DNA of 6,998 nucleotides, taken from contig JAFSUV010000007.1 of the NCBI GenBank assembly GCA_017450425.1, positions 1 to 6,998 on the forward strand, read 5' to 3'. Below are positions 1 to 5,383 of this stretch, piece after piece. The position numbers and the translations under genes are program-made. How positions within the stretch are numbered: position 1 is the stretch's first letter; each line of letters opens with the position of its first letter. Under the pieces are notes generated by a model, which was not told the origin of the DNA, did no database searches, and saw nothing but the letters and a program-made list of their open reading frames with translations. This DNA is from Kiritimatiellia bacterium. Its GTDB lineage: Bacteria > Verrucomicrobiota > Kiritimatiellia > RFP12 > UBA3636.

Positions 1-163
1 CGCCGGCGGTGGCGGAGTTGCCGTAAACGGTGCAGCCGGTGAGGGTGGAGTGGTACGCGCCGCCGCCGAAGGCGTCGGCGTCGCACGACGCCACGATGCA
101 GTTTTCCGCCGTCGTTTCGAAGAGTCCGCCGCCGTGGGGCGACGGGGCGGCGGGCGGGCGCAA
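1..163 (-). CDS. Beta-helix repeat surface protein, partial (runs off left edge)
   Basis: Read leftward, this frame gives HGGGLFETTAENC, then IVASCDADAFGGGAYHS and TLTGCTVYGNSATAG. Alternating GGG-(L/A)-(F/Y), small polar turns and 'C-(I/T)-V' strands ending in 'GNSA' are typical of right-handed parallel beta-helix (polymorphic outer-membrane-protein-like) repeats in secreted or surface adhesins. The frame is open from an in-frame TAG at 209-211, which lies inside the tandem array; there is no ATG, and the only early start-like codon is TTG at 161-163. The visible part therefore begins abruptly next to the array without a signal peptide. Either the 5' end has been lost or replaced by the array, or the true start lies in another frame and a frameshift separates the parts. 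Function beyond 'beta-helix surface protein' cannot be given. I am fairly sure of the family resemblance and unsure that this is an intact gene. Confidence 0.5.
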   Translation of the reverse strand, partial: MRPPAAPSPHGGGLFETTAENCIVASCDADAFGGGAYHSTLTGCTVYGNSATAG

Positions 164-170
164 GAGGTAG

Positions 171-350
171 GACGGGCAGGACGGGCAGGACGGGTAGGAC
201 GGGCAGGACTAGGACGGGCAGGACGGGTAGGACGGGCAGGACGGGCAGGACGGGTAGGACGGGCAGGACTAGGACGGGCAGGACGGGTAGGACGGGCAGG
301 ACGGGCAGGACGGGCAGGACGGGCAGGACGGGTAGGACTAGGACGGGTAG
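171..350. repeat. 9-bp G-rich tandem array with 60-bp higher-order period
   Basis: The stretch is 18 copies of the 9-mer GACGGGYAG (Y is C or T) interrupted by three 6-bp units GACTAG, at 207-212, 267-272 and 336-341. Each 6-mer is the 9-mer lacking its GGG. Order: four 9-mers, 6-mer, six 9-mers, 6-mer, seven 9-mers, 6-mer, one 9-mer. Positions 181-240 and 241-300 are identical, and the 60-bp periodicity is perfect from 166 to 314, so a composite block was duplicated after the 9-mers had diverged. Every unit is a multiple of three, so copy-number change never shifts a reading frame. The array lies upstream of both the minus-strand beta-helix frame and plus-strand panD. It has no spacers and is not a CRISPR. 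The plus strand carries regularly spaced GGG tracts. Confidence 0.97.
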
Positions 351-392
351 GACGAGAGGTGGGGCAAGAAGGGGGCGGTTTGCTTTGGCGGC

Positions 393-421
393 TTGCATTT
401 GGCACGGCGTTCGGGTATTGT
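393..421 (+). promoter_or_regulatory. Possible sigma-70-like promoter for panD
   Basis: TTGCAT at 393-398 and TATTGT at 416-421 are separated by 17 bp. They match the -35 consensus at three of six positions and the -10 at four of six. A start near 428 would give a leader of about 14 nt before the panD ATG. The surrounding sequence is G-rich and this is the best-placed candidate in the 351-441 gap, but the match is moderate and unsupported by other evidence. Confidence 0.35.
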
Positions 422-441
422 TTCGGGGCGGGGCGACTGAA

Positions 442-807
442 ATGCTTTCCTTTTTCCTCAAATCCAAACTCCACCATCTGCGCGTCACGGAAGCGCAGTT
501 GGAATATCAGGGCAGCATGACGCTCGACCCGGATTTCCTCGACGCCGCCGGAATTTCCCAATACGAGAAAATCCTGGTGGCGAACCTTGAAAACGGGGAG
601 CGGTTCGAAACTTACGCCATAGCCGGCGCGCGCGGCTCGAAGGTCTGCTGCCTCAACGGGGCGACGGCCCACAAGGGCGCGCCCGGAGACAGGGTCATCG
701 TGTTCACCTTCTGTGCCCTTACGGAGGACGAGGCCGCAGTCCACAAGCCCCGGATAGTGGTTTTCGACGGCGTGTCGAACACTCCGGTGCGCTCATCCGG
801 CATATAG
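442..807 (+). CDS. panD: Aspartate 1-decarboxylase (PanD)
   Basis: PanD decarboxylates L-aspartate to beta-alanine, the precursor joined to pantoate on the way to coenzyme A; it is cytosolic and usually tetrameric. The 121-residue product is near the usual length (about 126 in E. coli). Known functional positions are all present at the same numbers as in E. coli: Lys9, the self-cleavage pair Gly24-Ser25 (in LEYQGS) that makes the pyruvoyl cofactor, Arg54, Thr57, Tyr58 and Asn72 (LNGATAH). This agreement decides the start: the ATG at 442 gives the canonical N-terminus, whereas the in-frame ATG at 385 would add 19 unrelated residues. No strong Shine-Dalgarno is seen, only a G-rich stretch. It is first in a plus-strand run, with 36 bp to the ParB-like gene. 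panB and panC are not in the window. Whether a PanM/PanZ-type maturation factor is needed cannot be judged here. Confidence 0.95.
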   Translation: MLSFFLKSKLHHLRVTEAQLEYQGSMTLDPDFLDAAGISQYEKILVANLENGERFETYAIAGARGSKVCCLNGATAHKGAPGDRVIVFTFCALTEDEAAVHKPRIVVFDGVSNTPVRSSGI

Positions 808-843
808 CCGCAAACCCGGAACAACAAACGGAGAAAACCCGAA

Positions 844-1365
844 ATGCAAGTCCCGATTTCCTCGATAACGATTCCAGAACGGGTTCGCCGGGACCTTGGC
901 GACCTGGAGCCGCTCATGGACAGCCTCAAGAGGGTGGGGCAGCTCAACCCCGTGACGGTGTCGCCGGCGTACGAGCTGATAGCGGGCCACCGGCGGCTCG
1001 CCGCCGCGACGAAACTCGGATGGAAGACGGTGGATGTCGCCGTGGTGTCCGGCCTCGACGAGGTGCGCCGTCTGGAGATGGAGCTGGAGGAAAACCTGTA
1101 CCGCAAGGACTTCACCCCGGACGAAGTGCTCGCCGGCTGGAAGAAGCTCGACGAGCTGCGGCACCCTCCGCTGCGCCGCCGGATGGCCCGCGCCGTGCGC
1201 CGGTTTTTCAGCCGGTTCGCTTTTTGGAAACGGCGCCGCAAGTCCGCCGCCGATGGCGATGCGGCGTCGCCAACGCCCGGCGGCGACGCCGAAAGGGGCG
1301 AAAGCGCGCTTCAGGAAGCGGCGGCCGGCGATGCGGAGGCTCCGCAGGACGCAATCGGGGTGTAG
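844..1365 (+). CDS. ParB/Srx N-terminal-domain protein lacking the HTH half
   Basis: Residues 1-100 resemble the ParB N-terminal (ParB/sulfiredoxin-like) fold: a first strand, 'R-x-D' and 'L-x-x-S-(I/L)-x-x-x-G-x-L-x-P-V-x-V' at about 14-39, GHRR at 48-51 (the nucleotide-contacting GxRR box), and ENLYRKDFTPDE at 83-94, matching the 'ENxxRxDxxPxE' box. Canonical ParB proteins are about 280-300 residues and continue into a helix-turn-helix that binds parS and a dimerisation tail. This one stops at 173: after about residue 108 comes a very basic, aromatic stretch (110-133, RRFFSRFAFWKRRRK), then an Ala/Gly/Glu/Asp low-complexity tail. It cannot bind DNA the usual ParB way. The basic aromatic segment could be an amphipathic membrane- or nucleic-acid-binding helix (inference). 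A GGAG about 10 nt upstream supports the start. It sits 36 bp after panD and 45 bp before tcdA, with no parA beside it. Role unknown. Confidence 0.8.
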   Translation: MQVPISSITIPERVRRDLGDLEPLMDSLKRVGQLNPVTVSPAYELIAGHRRLAAATKLGWKTVDVAVVSGLDEVRRLEMELEENLYRKDFTPDEVLAGWKKLDELRHPPLRRRMARAVRRFFSRFAFWKRRRKSAADGDAASPTPGGDAERGESALQEAAAGDAEAPQDAIGV

Positions 1366-1410
1366 GGCGAAAAGCCCACGCTCCGCGATCCGGGACGCCC
1401 CGCGAAAAAA

Positions 1411-2127
1411 ATGGACAGCTCCGCCACGGAACGCACCCGCCGCCTGATCGGCGACGACGGTGTGCGAAAACTGGAGGCAGCCGGAGCGCTGCTCTTCGGA
1501 CTGGGCGGCGTCGGCTCGTGGTGCGCCGAGGCGCTCGTGCGGGCGGGTCTGGGCAGGATCGGCCTCGTGGACCGTGACGCGGTGTCGCCGTCCAACCTCA
1601 ACCGCCAGCTCTGCGCCCTGGTCTCCACGGTCGGGCTTCGCAAGACCGAAGTCGTGCGCAAGCGGCTGCTCGACGTGAATCCCGCGCTTCAAGTCGAGGT
1701 GTTCGACATTTCGTACGGCGCCGACACTGCGGAAAAAGTGCCGCTCGCCGGCTGGGACGTCGTGGTCGATGCGATCGACCAGGTTTCCGCGAAAGTCCTG
1801 CTTTTCGAGCGGGCCCGCGCCGCCGGCGTGGCGCTGGTGTCCGCGATGGGCGGCGGCAACAAAACCGACGCTTCGCGCTTTCGCGTGGCGGATCTCGCGG
1901 AGACGTTCAAGTGCCCGCTCGCCGCCGCGATGCGCAAAAAACTTCGCCGCGCCGGCATCGAGCACGGCGCCGTCGTTTTTTCCGACGAAACCCCGCGCCG
2001 CCCTGCGGTGCCGGAAAGCGAAAGAGGGCAGCGCCACGCGATCCCGGGCACTCTGCCCACCGTGGTGGGCGTCGAGGGCCTTCTGCTCGCCCAGGCCGCC
2101 ATGGACGAAATACTGCGCCGCCCTTAA
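1411..2127 (+). CDS. tcdA: tRNA threonylcarbamoyladenosine dehydratase (TcdA/CsdL, ThiF-HesA family)
   Basis: TcdA uses ATP to convert t6A at position 37 of ANN-decoding tRNAs to its cyclic form, activating the carboxylate by adenylation like other E1-like ThiF/MoeB/HesA enzymes. The 238-residue protein shows the Rossmann nucleotide loop GLGGVGSW (30-37), the acidic strand end LVDRD (52-56), the 'SxxNxNRQ' ATP motif (SPSNLNRQ, 59-66), Lys78 after the 'T-x-G' turn, VVVDAID (117-123), and the TcdA-specific block around 145-172 (MGGGNKTDASRFRVADLAET, then PLAAAMRKKLR). The zinc CxxC pairs of MoeB/ThiF are absent, favouring TcdA over a sulfur-carrier-activating enzyme. It is about 30 residues shorter than E. 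coli TcdA, mainly at the C-terminus. No clear Shine-Dalgarno precedes the ATG, only CGCGAAAAAA, so it may depend on coupling from upstream. Its stop overlaps that of convergent rsmI. Confidence 0.9.
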   Translation: MDSSATERTRRLIGDDGVRKLEAAGALLFGLGGVGSWCAEALVRAGLGRIGLVDRDAVSPSNLNRQLCALVSTVGLRKTEVVRKRLLDVNPALQVEVFDISYGADTAEKVPLAGWDVVVDAIDQVSAKVLLFERARAAGVALVSAMGGGNKTDASRFRVADLAETFKCPLAAAMRKKLRRAGIEHGAVVFSDETPRRPAVPESERGQRHAIPGTLPTVVGVEGLLLAQAAMDEILRRP

Positions 2128-2816
2128 CGCTGCCGCCGGGCTTCGCGGCCGAGACCGGCGATGACGACCGCGATTTCCCCTTTGGCCGGCTCCGCCGCGA
2201 ACTTTTCCGCAAGCGCCTGCAGAGTGCCGCGCTCCACGCGCTCGTGGAGTTTCGTAAGCTCGAGACAGACAGCGGCCTGCCTCGGGCCGAGCGTTTCCGC
2301 GGCGGCCTGAAGCGTCCTGGCGATGCGGAACGGGGATTCATAGCACACCAAAGTGTGCGGCGACTCCGCCTCCTCCTCGAAAAACCGCCGCAGTGCGCCG
2401 GGCTTGCGCGGCGGGAAGCCGAGGAACGTCCAGCTCGACGTTGGCAAGCCCGACACGACGAGCGCGATTTCGGCCGCGCAAGGCCCGGGGATCGCGCTCA
2501 CGGCGATTCCCTCGGCGACCGCTTCGCGCACGAGCCTGAAGCCGGGGTCGGACACGCCGGGATACCCGGCGTCGGTGCAAAGCGCCACGTTCCGCCCCGC
2601 CTTCAGTTCGGCGATGATTCTTGCGCCGGCCTTCTCCTCCACCCCTTCGCGGTAGGAAATGACGAGGGGAGGGCAGGGGATCGAGAAACTGGACAGCAAC
2701 TGCCGCGTACGCCGCGTGTCTTCGCAGGCCAGCACTTCGGCGCCGCGCAGGGTTTCAAGCACCCGCGGCGAACAGTCGGAAAGGTTTCCGATCGGAGTCG
2801 CGACAAGGTAGAGCAT
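2124..2816 (-). CDS. rsmI: 16S rRNA (cytidine1402-2'-O)-methyltransferase (RsmI)
   Basis: RsmI 2'-O-methylates C1402 in the decoding centre of 16S rRNA using S-adenosylmethionine; it belongs to the tetrapyrrole-methylase (TP_methylase) superfamily. Landmarks are LYLVATPIGNLSD (2-14), the 'EDTRxT' box (CEDTRRTRQLL, 31-41), the 'DAGxPxxSDPG' loop (82-92), the SAM-site AIPGPCA (108-114), SGLPTSSWTFLGFPPRK (122-138) and YESPFRI (159-165). The residue after DAG is Tyr where Thr is usual (DAGYPG rather than DAGTP). At 230 residues it is shorter than E. coli RsmI (286) and ends soon after the methylase core, lacking the small C-terminal helical domain. The start is fixed by the canonical N-terminus. 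It lies 35 bp downstream of thiC on the same strand with no terminator between, so co-transcription is likely. There is only a weak ribosome binding site. Confidence 0.93.
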   Translation of the reverse strand: MLYLVATPIGNLSDCSPRVLETLRGAEVLACEDTRRTRQLLSSFSIPCPPLVISYREGVEEKAGARIIAELKAGRNVALCTDAGYPGVSDPGFRLVREAVAEGIAVSAIPGPCAAEIALVVSGLPTSSWTFLGFPPRKPGALRRFFEEEAESPHTLVCYESPFRIARTLQAAAETLGPRQAAVCLELTKLHERVERGTLQALAEKFAAEPAKGEIAVVIAGLGREARRQR

Positions 2817-2851
2817 GGGTCAAACAGTCCGGTTTTGCGCGCGCCGCGCCA

Positions 2852-4240
2852 CTAGAGAATGTCTATCGTCTCGCCGGAAAGCGCCTTGTTCATGCTGCGC
2901 ACGGCGCAGAACTTGCCGCACATGCTGCAAGTGTCGGAGTGGTCGCTCTCCGGGAGCCGCGAGTCCCGTATCGCCCGCGCCGCGGCCGGGTCGATCGCTT
3001 CGGCGAACTGCGCCTCCCAGTCGAGCTTGCGGCGCGCCGCGGCCATGCGGTCGTCGGCGTCGCGGGCGCCGGGGACGCCTTTGGCGATGTCGGCCGCGTG
3101 AGCCGCGATCTTCGACGCGATTATGCCCTGCTTCACGTCTTCGACGCTCGGCAGGGCGAGGTGCTCGGCCGGCGTCACGTAGCAAAGGAACGCCGCGCCG
3201 CTCATGGCCGCCACCGCGCCGCCGATCGCGGCGGTGATGTGGTCGAAGCCGGGCGCGATGTCCGTCACGAGCGGACCGAGGACGTAGAACGGCGCGCCGT
3301 GGCAAATCGTCTGCTGCACCTTCATGTTGGCCGCTATCTGGTCGAGCGGCACGTGGCCGGGGCCTTCGACCATGACCTGCACGTTGCGATCCCAGGCGCG
3401 CCGGGTCAGCTCGCCGAGGCGCACGAGCTCTTCGATCTGCACGCCGTCCGTGGCGTCCGCCAGGCACCCCGGGCGGCATGCGTCGCCGAGCGAAATCGTG
3501 ACATCGTGTTTCGCGCAAATGTCGAGGATTTCGTCGTAATGCTCGAAAAACGGATTTTCTTCGCCCGTCATGCTCATCCAGGCGAACACCAGCGAGCCGC
3601 CGCGGCTCACGATGTTCATCTTGCGGCTTCCGGCCTTGATCTGGGCGACCGTCTTGCGCGTTATGCCGCAGTGGAGAGTCACGAAATCCACGCCGTCTTC
3701 GGCGTGAAGGCGCACGACGTCCACGAAATCGCGCGCCGTCAGCGACCCCAGATCCCGCTTGTAGTGGATGACCGCGTCATAGACCGGCACGGTCCCTATC
3801 ATCGCCGGGCACTCCGCCACGAGACGCCGCCGGAAGGGCTGCGTGTCGCCATGGCTCGACAAGTCCATGATCGCCTCGGCGCCCATGTCCACGGCGGCCA
3901 TCACCTTGCGCATCTCGGCGTCGTAATCCCTGCAGTCGCGCGAGACGCCGAGGTTCACGTTGATTTTGGTCCTGAGCGCGCTGCCGATCCCCTCCGGCTT
4001 CAGCGCCGCATGGGCGCGGTTCGCCGGGATGGCGACCTTGCCCTCCGCGACGAGCGCCATGAGGCGCCCCGGCTCGATCCGCTCCTTGCCGGCCACGGCG
4101 AGAAGCTCGGGCGTGGCGACGCCTTTGCGCGCCGCGTCCATCTGAGTCGTCCACGTGCAATCACCGGTTGCGTTTTCGCGGCGGCAACCTTCGCCATGCA
4201 ATTTGTCGGCCATGGCGCCGAAGTCTAGCAAAAGCGACAT
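2852..4240 (-). CDS. thiC: Phosphomethylpyrimidine synthase (ThiC), short anaerobe-type
   Basis: ThiC is a radical-SAM enzyme that rearranges aminoimidazole ribotide (AIR) into the thiamine pyrimidine HMP-P. The 462-residue protein is collinear with the family: TQMDAARKG (32-40), KVAIPANRAH (68-77), RTKINVNLG (90-98), AIMDLSSHGD (123-132), GTVPVYDAV (149-157), DFVTLHCGI (185-193), ISLGDACRPG (249-258), VQVMVEGPGHVP (287-298), LGPLVTDIAPG (321-331), CYVTPAEHLALP (353-364). The C-terminal iron-sulfur motif is Cys438-x2-Cys441-x3-Cys445. It lacks the long N-terminal region of the roughly 630-residue E. coli type. The start at 4240 has AAGGAAGAG at 4250-4258 ahead of it; Met10 is an alternative. 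No TPP riboswitch fits in the 36 bp upstream. BzaF-type hydroxybenzimidazole synthases are close paralogues using the same substrate and cannot be excluded. No other thi or cobalamin genes are present; rsmI follows. Confidence 0.9.
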   Translation of the reverse strand: MSLLLDFGAMADKLHGEGCRRENATGDCTWTTQMDAARKGVATPELLAVAGKERIEPGRLMALVAEGKVAIPANRAHAALKPEGIGSALRTKINVNLGVSRDCRDYDAEMRKVMAAVDMGAEAIMDLSSHGDTQPFRRRLVAECPAMIGTVPVYDAVIHYKRDLGSLTARDFVDVVRLHAEDGVDFVTLHCGITRKTVAQIKAGSRKMNIVSRGGSLVFAWMSMTGEENPFFEHYDEILDICAKHDVTISLGDACRPGCLADATDGVQIEELVRLGELTRRAWDRNVQVMVEGPGHVPLDQIAANMKVQQTICHGAPFYVLGPLVTDIAPGFDHITAAIGGAVAAMSGAAFLCYVTPAEHLALPSVEDVKQGIIASKIAAHAADIAKGVPGARDADDRMAAARRKLDWEAQFAEAIDPAAARAIRDSRLPESDHSDTCSMCGKFCAVRSMNKALSGETIDIL

Positions 4241-4268
4241 TGATTTTCACTCTTCCTTGCCGTAAAAT
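4240..4268 (+). promoter_or_regulatory. Sigma-70-like promoter for galM, predicting a leaderless mRNA
   Basis: TTGATT at 4240-4245 (four of six matches to the -35 consensus) and TAAAAT at 4263-4268 (five of six to the -10) are spaced exactly 17 bp. The galM ATG begins at 4277, only 8 bases beyond the -10, so the expected transcript start (about 4274-4277) falls at or next to the start codon. No Shine-Dalgarno precedes the ATG, which fits a leaderless message. The -35 begins on the last base of the thiC start triplet, so the two genes' control regions overlap. Confidence 0.6.
4250..4258 (-). promoter_or_regulatory. Ribosome binding site of thiC
   Basis: Read on the minus strand this is AAGGAAGAG. 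Its AGGAAG core lies 11 nt before the ATG at 4240, supporting that start over the internal Met10. It sits inside the -35/-10 spacer of the opposing galM promoter. A TATTTT at 4265-4270 (minus strand) could serve as the thiC -10, but no convincing -35 was found. Confidence 0.6.
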
Positions 4269-4276
4269 ACCATTCC

Positions 4277-5362
4277 ATGAAACCACAACTCTTCACCATC
4301 CGCAGCGAGGGCGGGATGTCCCTCACCGCCTCTTCCCTCGGCGGCATCGTCACTTCGCTCAAAGTTCCCGACGCCGCCGGCAAACCGCGCGAAACCCTTC
4401 TTGCGTGTTCCGGGGCCGCGCTCCACCATGGCAACGGCTACATGAACGCCATCATCGGGCGCGTCGGCAACAGGATTTCCGGCGGCGGCTTTTCGCTCGA
4501 CGGCGTTTTCCACGCGCTCGCCCAAAACAGCGGCGGCAAGAAGCACCCGTGCTCGCTGCACGGCGGCGGCGTCGGGTTCGACTCGCACGTCTGGGACGTG
4601 GAGAAATACGAGGCGGCCGAAGGCCCGGCGCTCGCCTTCACGCGCCTTTCGCCCGACGGCGAGGAGGGCTACCCCGGCAACCTCTTCGTGCGCGTCGTCT
4701 ATACCCTCACGCGCGACAACGCCTGGCGCATCGACTATCTGGCGACGACCGACAAGCCCACGGTCGTCAACCTCACGCAGCACGCCTACTTCAACCTCTC
4801 CGGCGGCGCGCGCGACGTGTCGGAGCACATCGTCCAGGTAAACGCCTCGCGCTACTCCGAGGTCGATGCCGGGCTTATTCCGACGGGGCGCATGCCGGCC
4901 GTTGAAGGCACCGCGCTCGAGTTGCGCTCCCCGGTCCGCCTCGGCGACATTTTCGCCCGGGCCTCGAAGGATCCGCTTCTAAAGGCGGCCAACGGCGGGA
5001 TCGACCACAACTTCGTGCTCGACCGCACCGCGCCGGGGCTCGCCGTCGCGGCGGAGTTCGTCGATCCGGAGGGCGGCCTTGCGATGCAGGTGCAGACGAC
5101 CGAGCCGTGCGTGCAGGTCTATACCGCCAACTTCCTCACGCCGGCCTGTCCGGCGCGCAAGGGGCAGAAATACGGCAAGCACTGGGCGGTGTGCTTCGAG
5201 ACGCAGCACGCGCCGGACGCCCCGAACAATCCATCCTTCGCCTCCGTGCGCCTGGATCCGGGCGAGGTTTACCGCAGCACGACGCTCTACGCCTTCGCCC
5301 CGGTCGATTTCGACTCCGGGTGCGATTGCGACTGCGACTGCGACTGCCACGACCATAAGTAG
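4277..5362 (+). CDS. galM: Aldose 1-epimerase / galactose mutarotase (GalM) with Cys-Asp tail
   Basis: GalM interconverts the alpha and beta anomers of galactose and glucose, feeding the Leloir pathway. The 361-residue product has the whole beta-sandwich family signature: GRVGNRI (61-67, with the sugar-binding Arg66), LHGG with His95, DGEEGYPGNL (127-136), VNLTQHAYFNL with His169 (proposed general acid), GIDHNFVLD with Asp243, VYTANFL (281-287), CFETQHAPDAPN with Glu308 (proposed base) and LDPGEVY (326-332). No signal peptide is evident, so it is probably cytosolic. The extra C-terminal tail CDCDCDCDCHDH (349-360) is not part of the fold and comes from a hexanucleotide repeat. No Shine-Dalgarno is present; the upstream promoter predicts leaderless expression. 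A gap of 21 bp separates it from the next gene, and it diverges from thiC. No galK, galT or galE is in view. Confidence 0.95.
   Translation: MKPQLFTIRSEGGMSLTASSLGGIVTSLKVPDAAGKPRETLLACSGAALHHGNGYMNAIIGRVGNRISGGGFSLDGVFHALAQNSGGKKHPCSLHGGGVGFDSHVWDVEKYEAAEGPALAFTRLSPDGEEGYPGNLFVRVVYTLTRDNAWRIDYLATTDKPTVVNLTQHAYFNLSGGARDVSEHIVQVNASRYSEVDAGLIPTGRMPAVEGTALELRSPVRLGDIFARASKDPLLKAANGGIDHNFVLDRTAPGLAVAAEFVDPEGGLAMQVQTTEPCVQVYTANFLTPACPARKGQKYGKHWAVCFETQHAPDAPNNPSFASVRLDPGEVYRSTTLYAFAPVDFDSGCDCDCDCDCHDHK
5321..5350 (+). repeat. Hexanucleotide repeat encoding the GalM Cys-Asp tail
   Basis: Five in-frame hexamers run TGCGAT, TGCGAC, TGCGAC, TGCGAC, TGCCAC, giving alternating Cys and Asp (the last is Cys-His), followed by Asp-His-Lys and the stop. 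The three central copies are identical. The unit is six bases, so copy-number change lengthens or shortens the tail without a frameshift. Confidence 0.9.
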
Positions 5363-5383
5363 AGACCGTAGGGGGACAGCAGG

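Noticed and set aside
171..350. CRISPR array
   Set aside because: The units are 9 bp and contiguous with no spacers, and there are no cas genes.
1..398. Minus-strand frame from ATG at 396-398 with Val-Leu-Pro repeats through the array
   Set aside because: It is open only because the units are multiples of three. It has no ribosome binding site, overlaps the likely panD promoter and becomes an Arg-rich out-of-frame shadow of the beta-helix sequence.
385..441. Upstream in-frame ATG as the panD start
   Set aside because: It adds 19 residues not found in PanD and would displace Lys9, Gly24 and Ser25 from their conserved positions.
50..520. Plus-strand open frame rich in Gly-Arg-Ala-Val repeats across the array
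   Set aside because: Its repetitive protein is a direct product of the 9-bp array, which has no stop in that frame. It overlaps the better-supported minus-strand beta-helix frame and the start of panD.
1366..1410. Terminator or separate promoter before tcdA
   Set aside because: Only weak, short self-complementarity and a poly-A just before the ATG are seen; no -35/-10 pair of reasonable quality was found.
793..2037. Long minus-strand frame opposite the ParB-like gene and tcdA
   Set aside because: It is an antisense shadow in GC-rich sequence. The plus-strand proteins have clear family motifs and this one is Arg/His/Ala-rich with none.
2817..2851. Terminator between thiC and rsmI
   Set aside because: The gap is GC-rich, with alternating GC, but there is no clean hairpin followed by a U-tract on the minus strand.
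1911..2855. 314-codon plus-strand frame over tcdA and rsmI
   Set aside because: It overlaps two well-supported genes in other frames and its protein is Arg-rich without motifs.
2939..4228. 429-codon plus-strand frame opposite thiC
   Set aside because: It is the antisense of a conserved enzyme gene. It is rich in Arg, His and Asp as expected of a shadow and has no recognisable domain.
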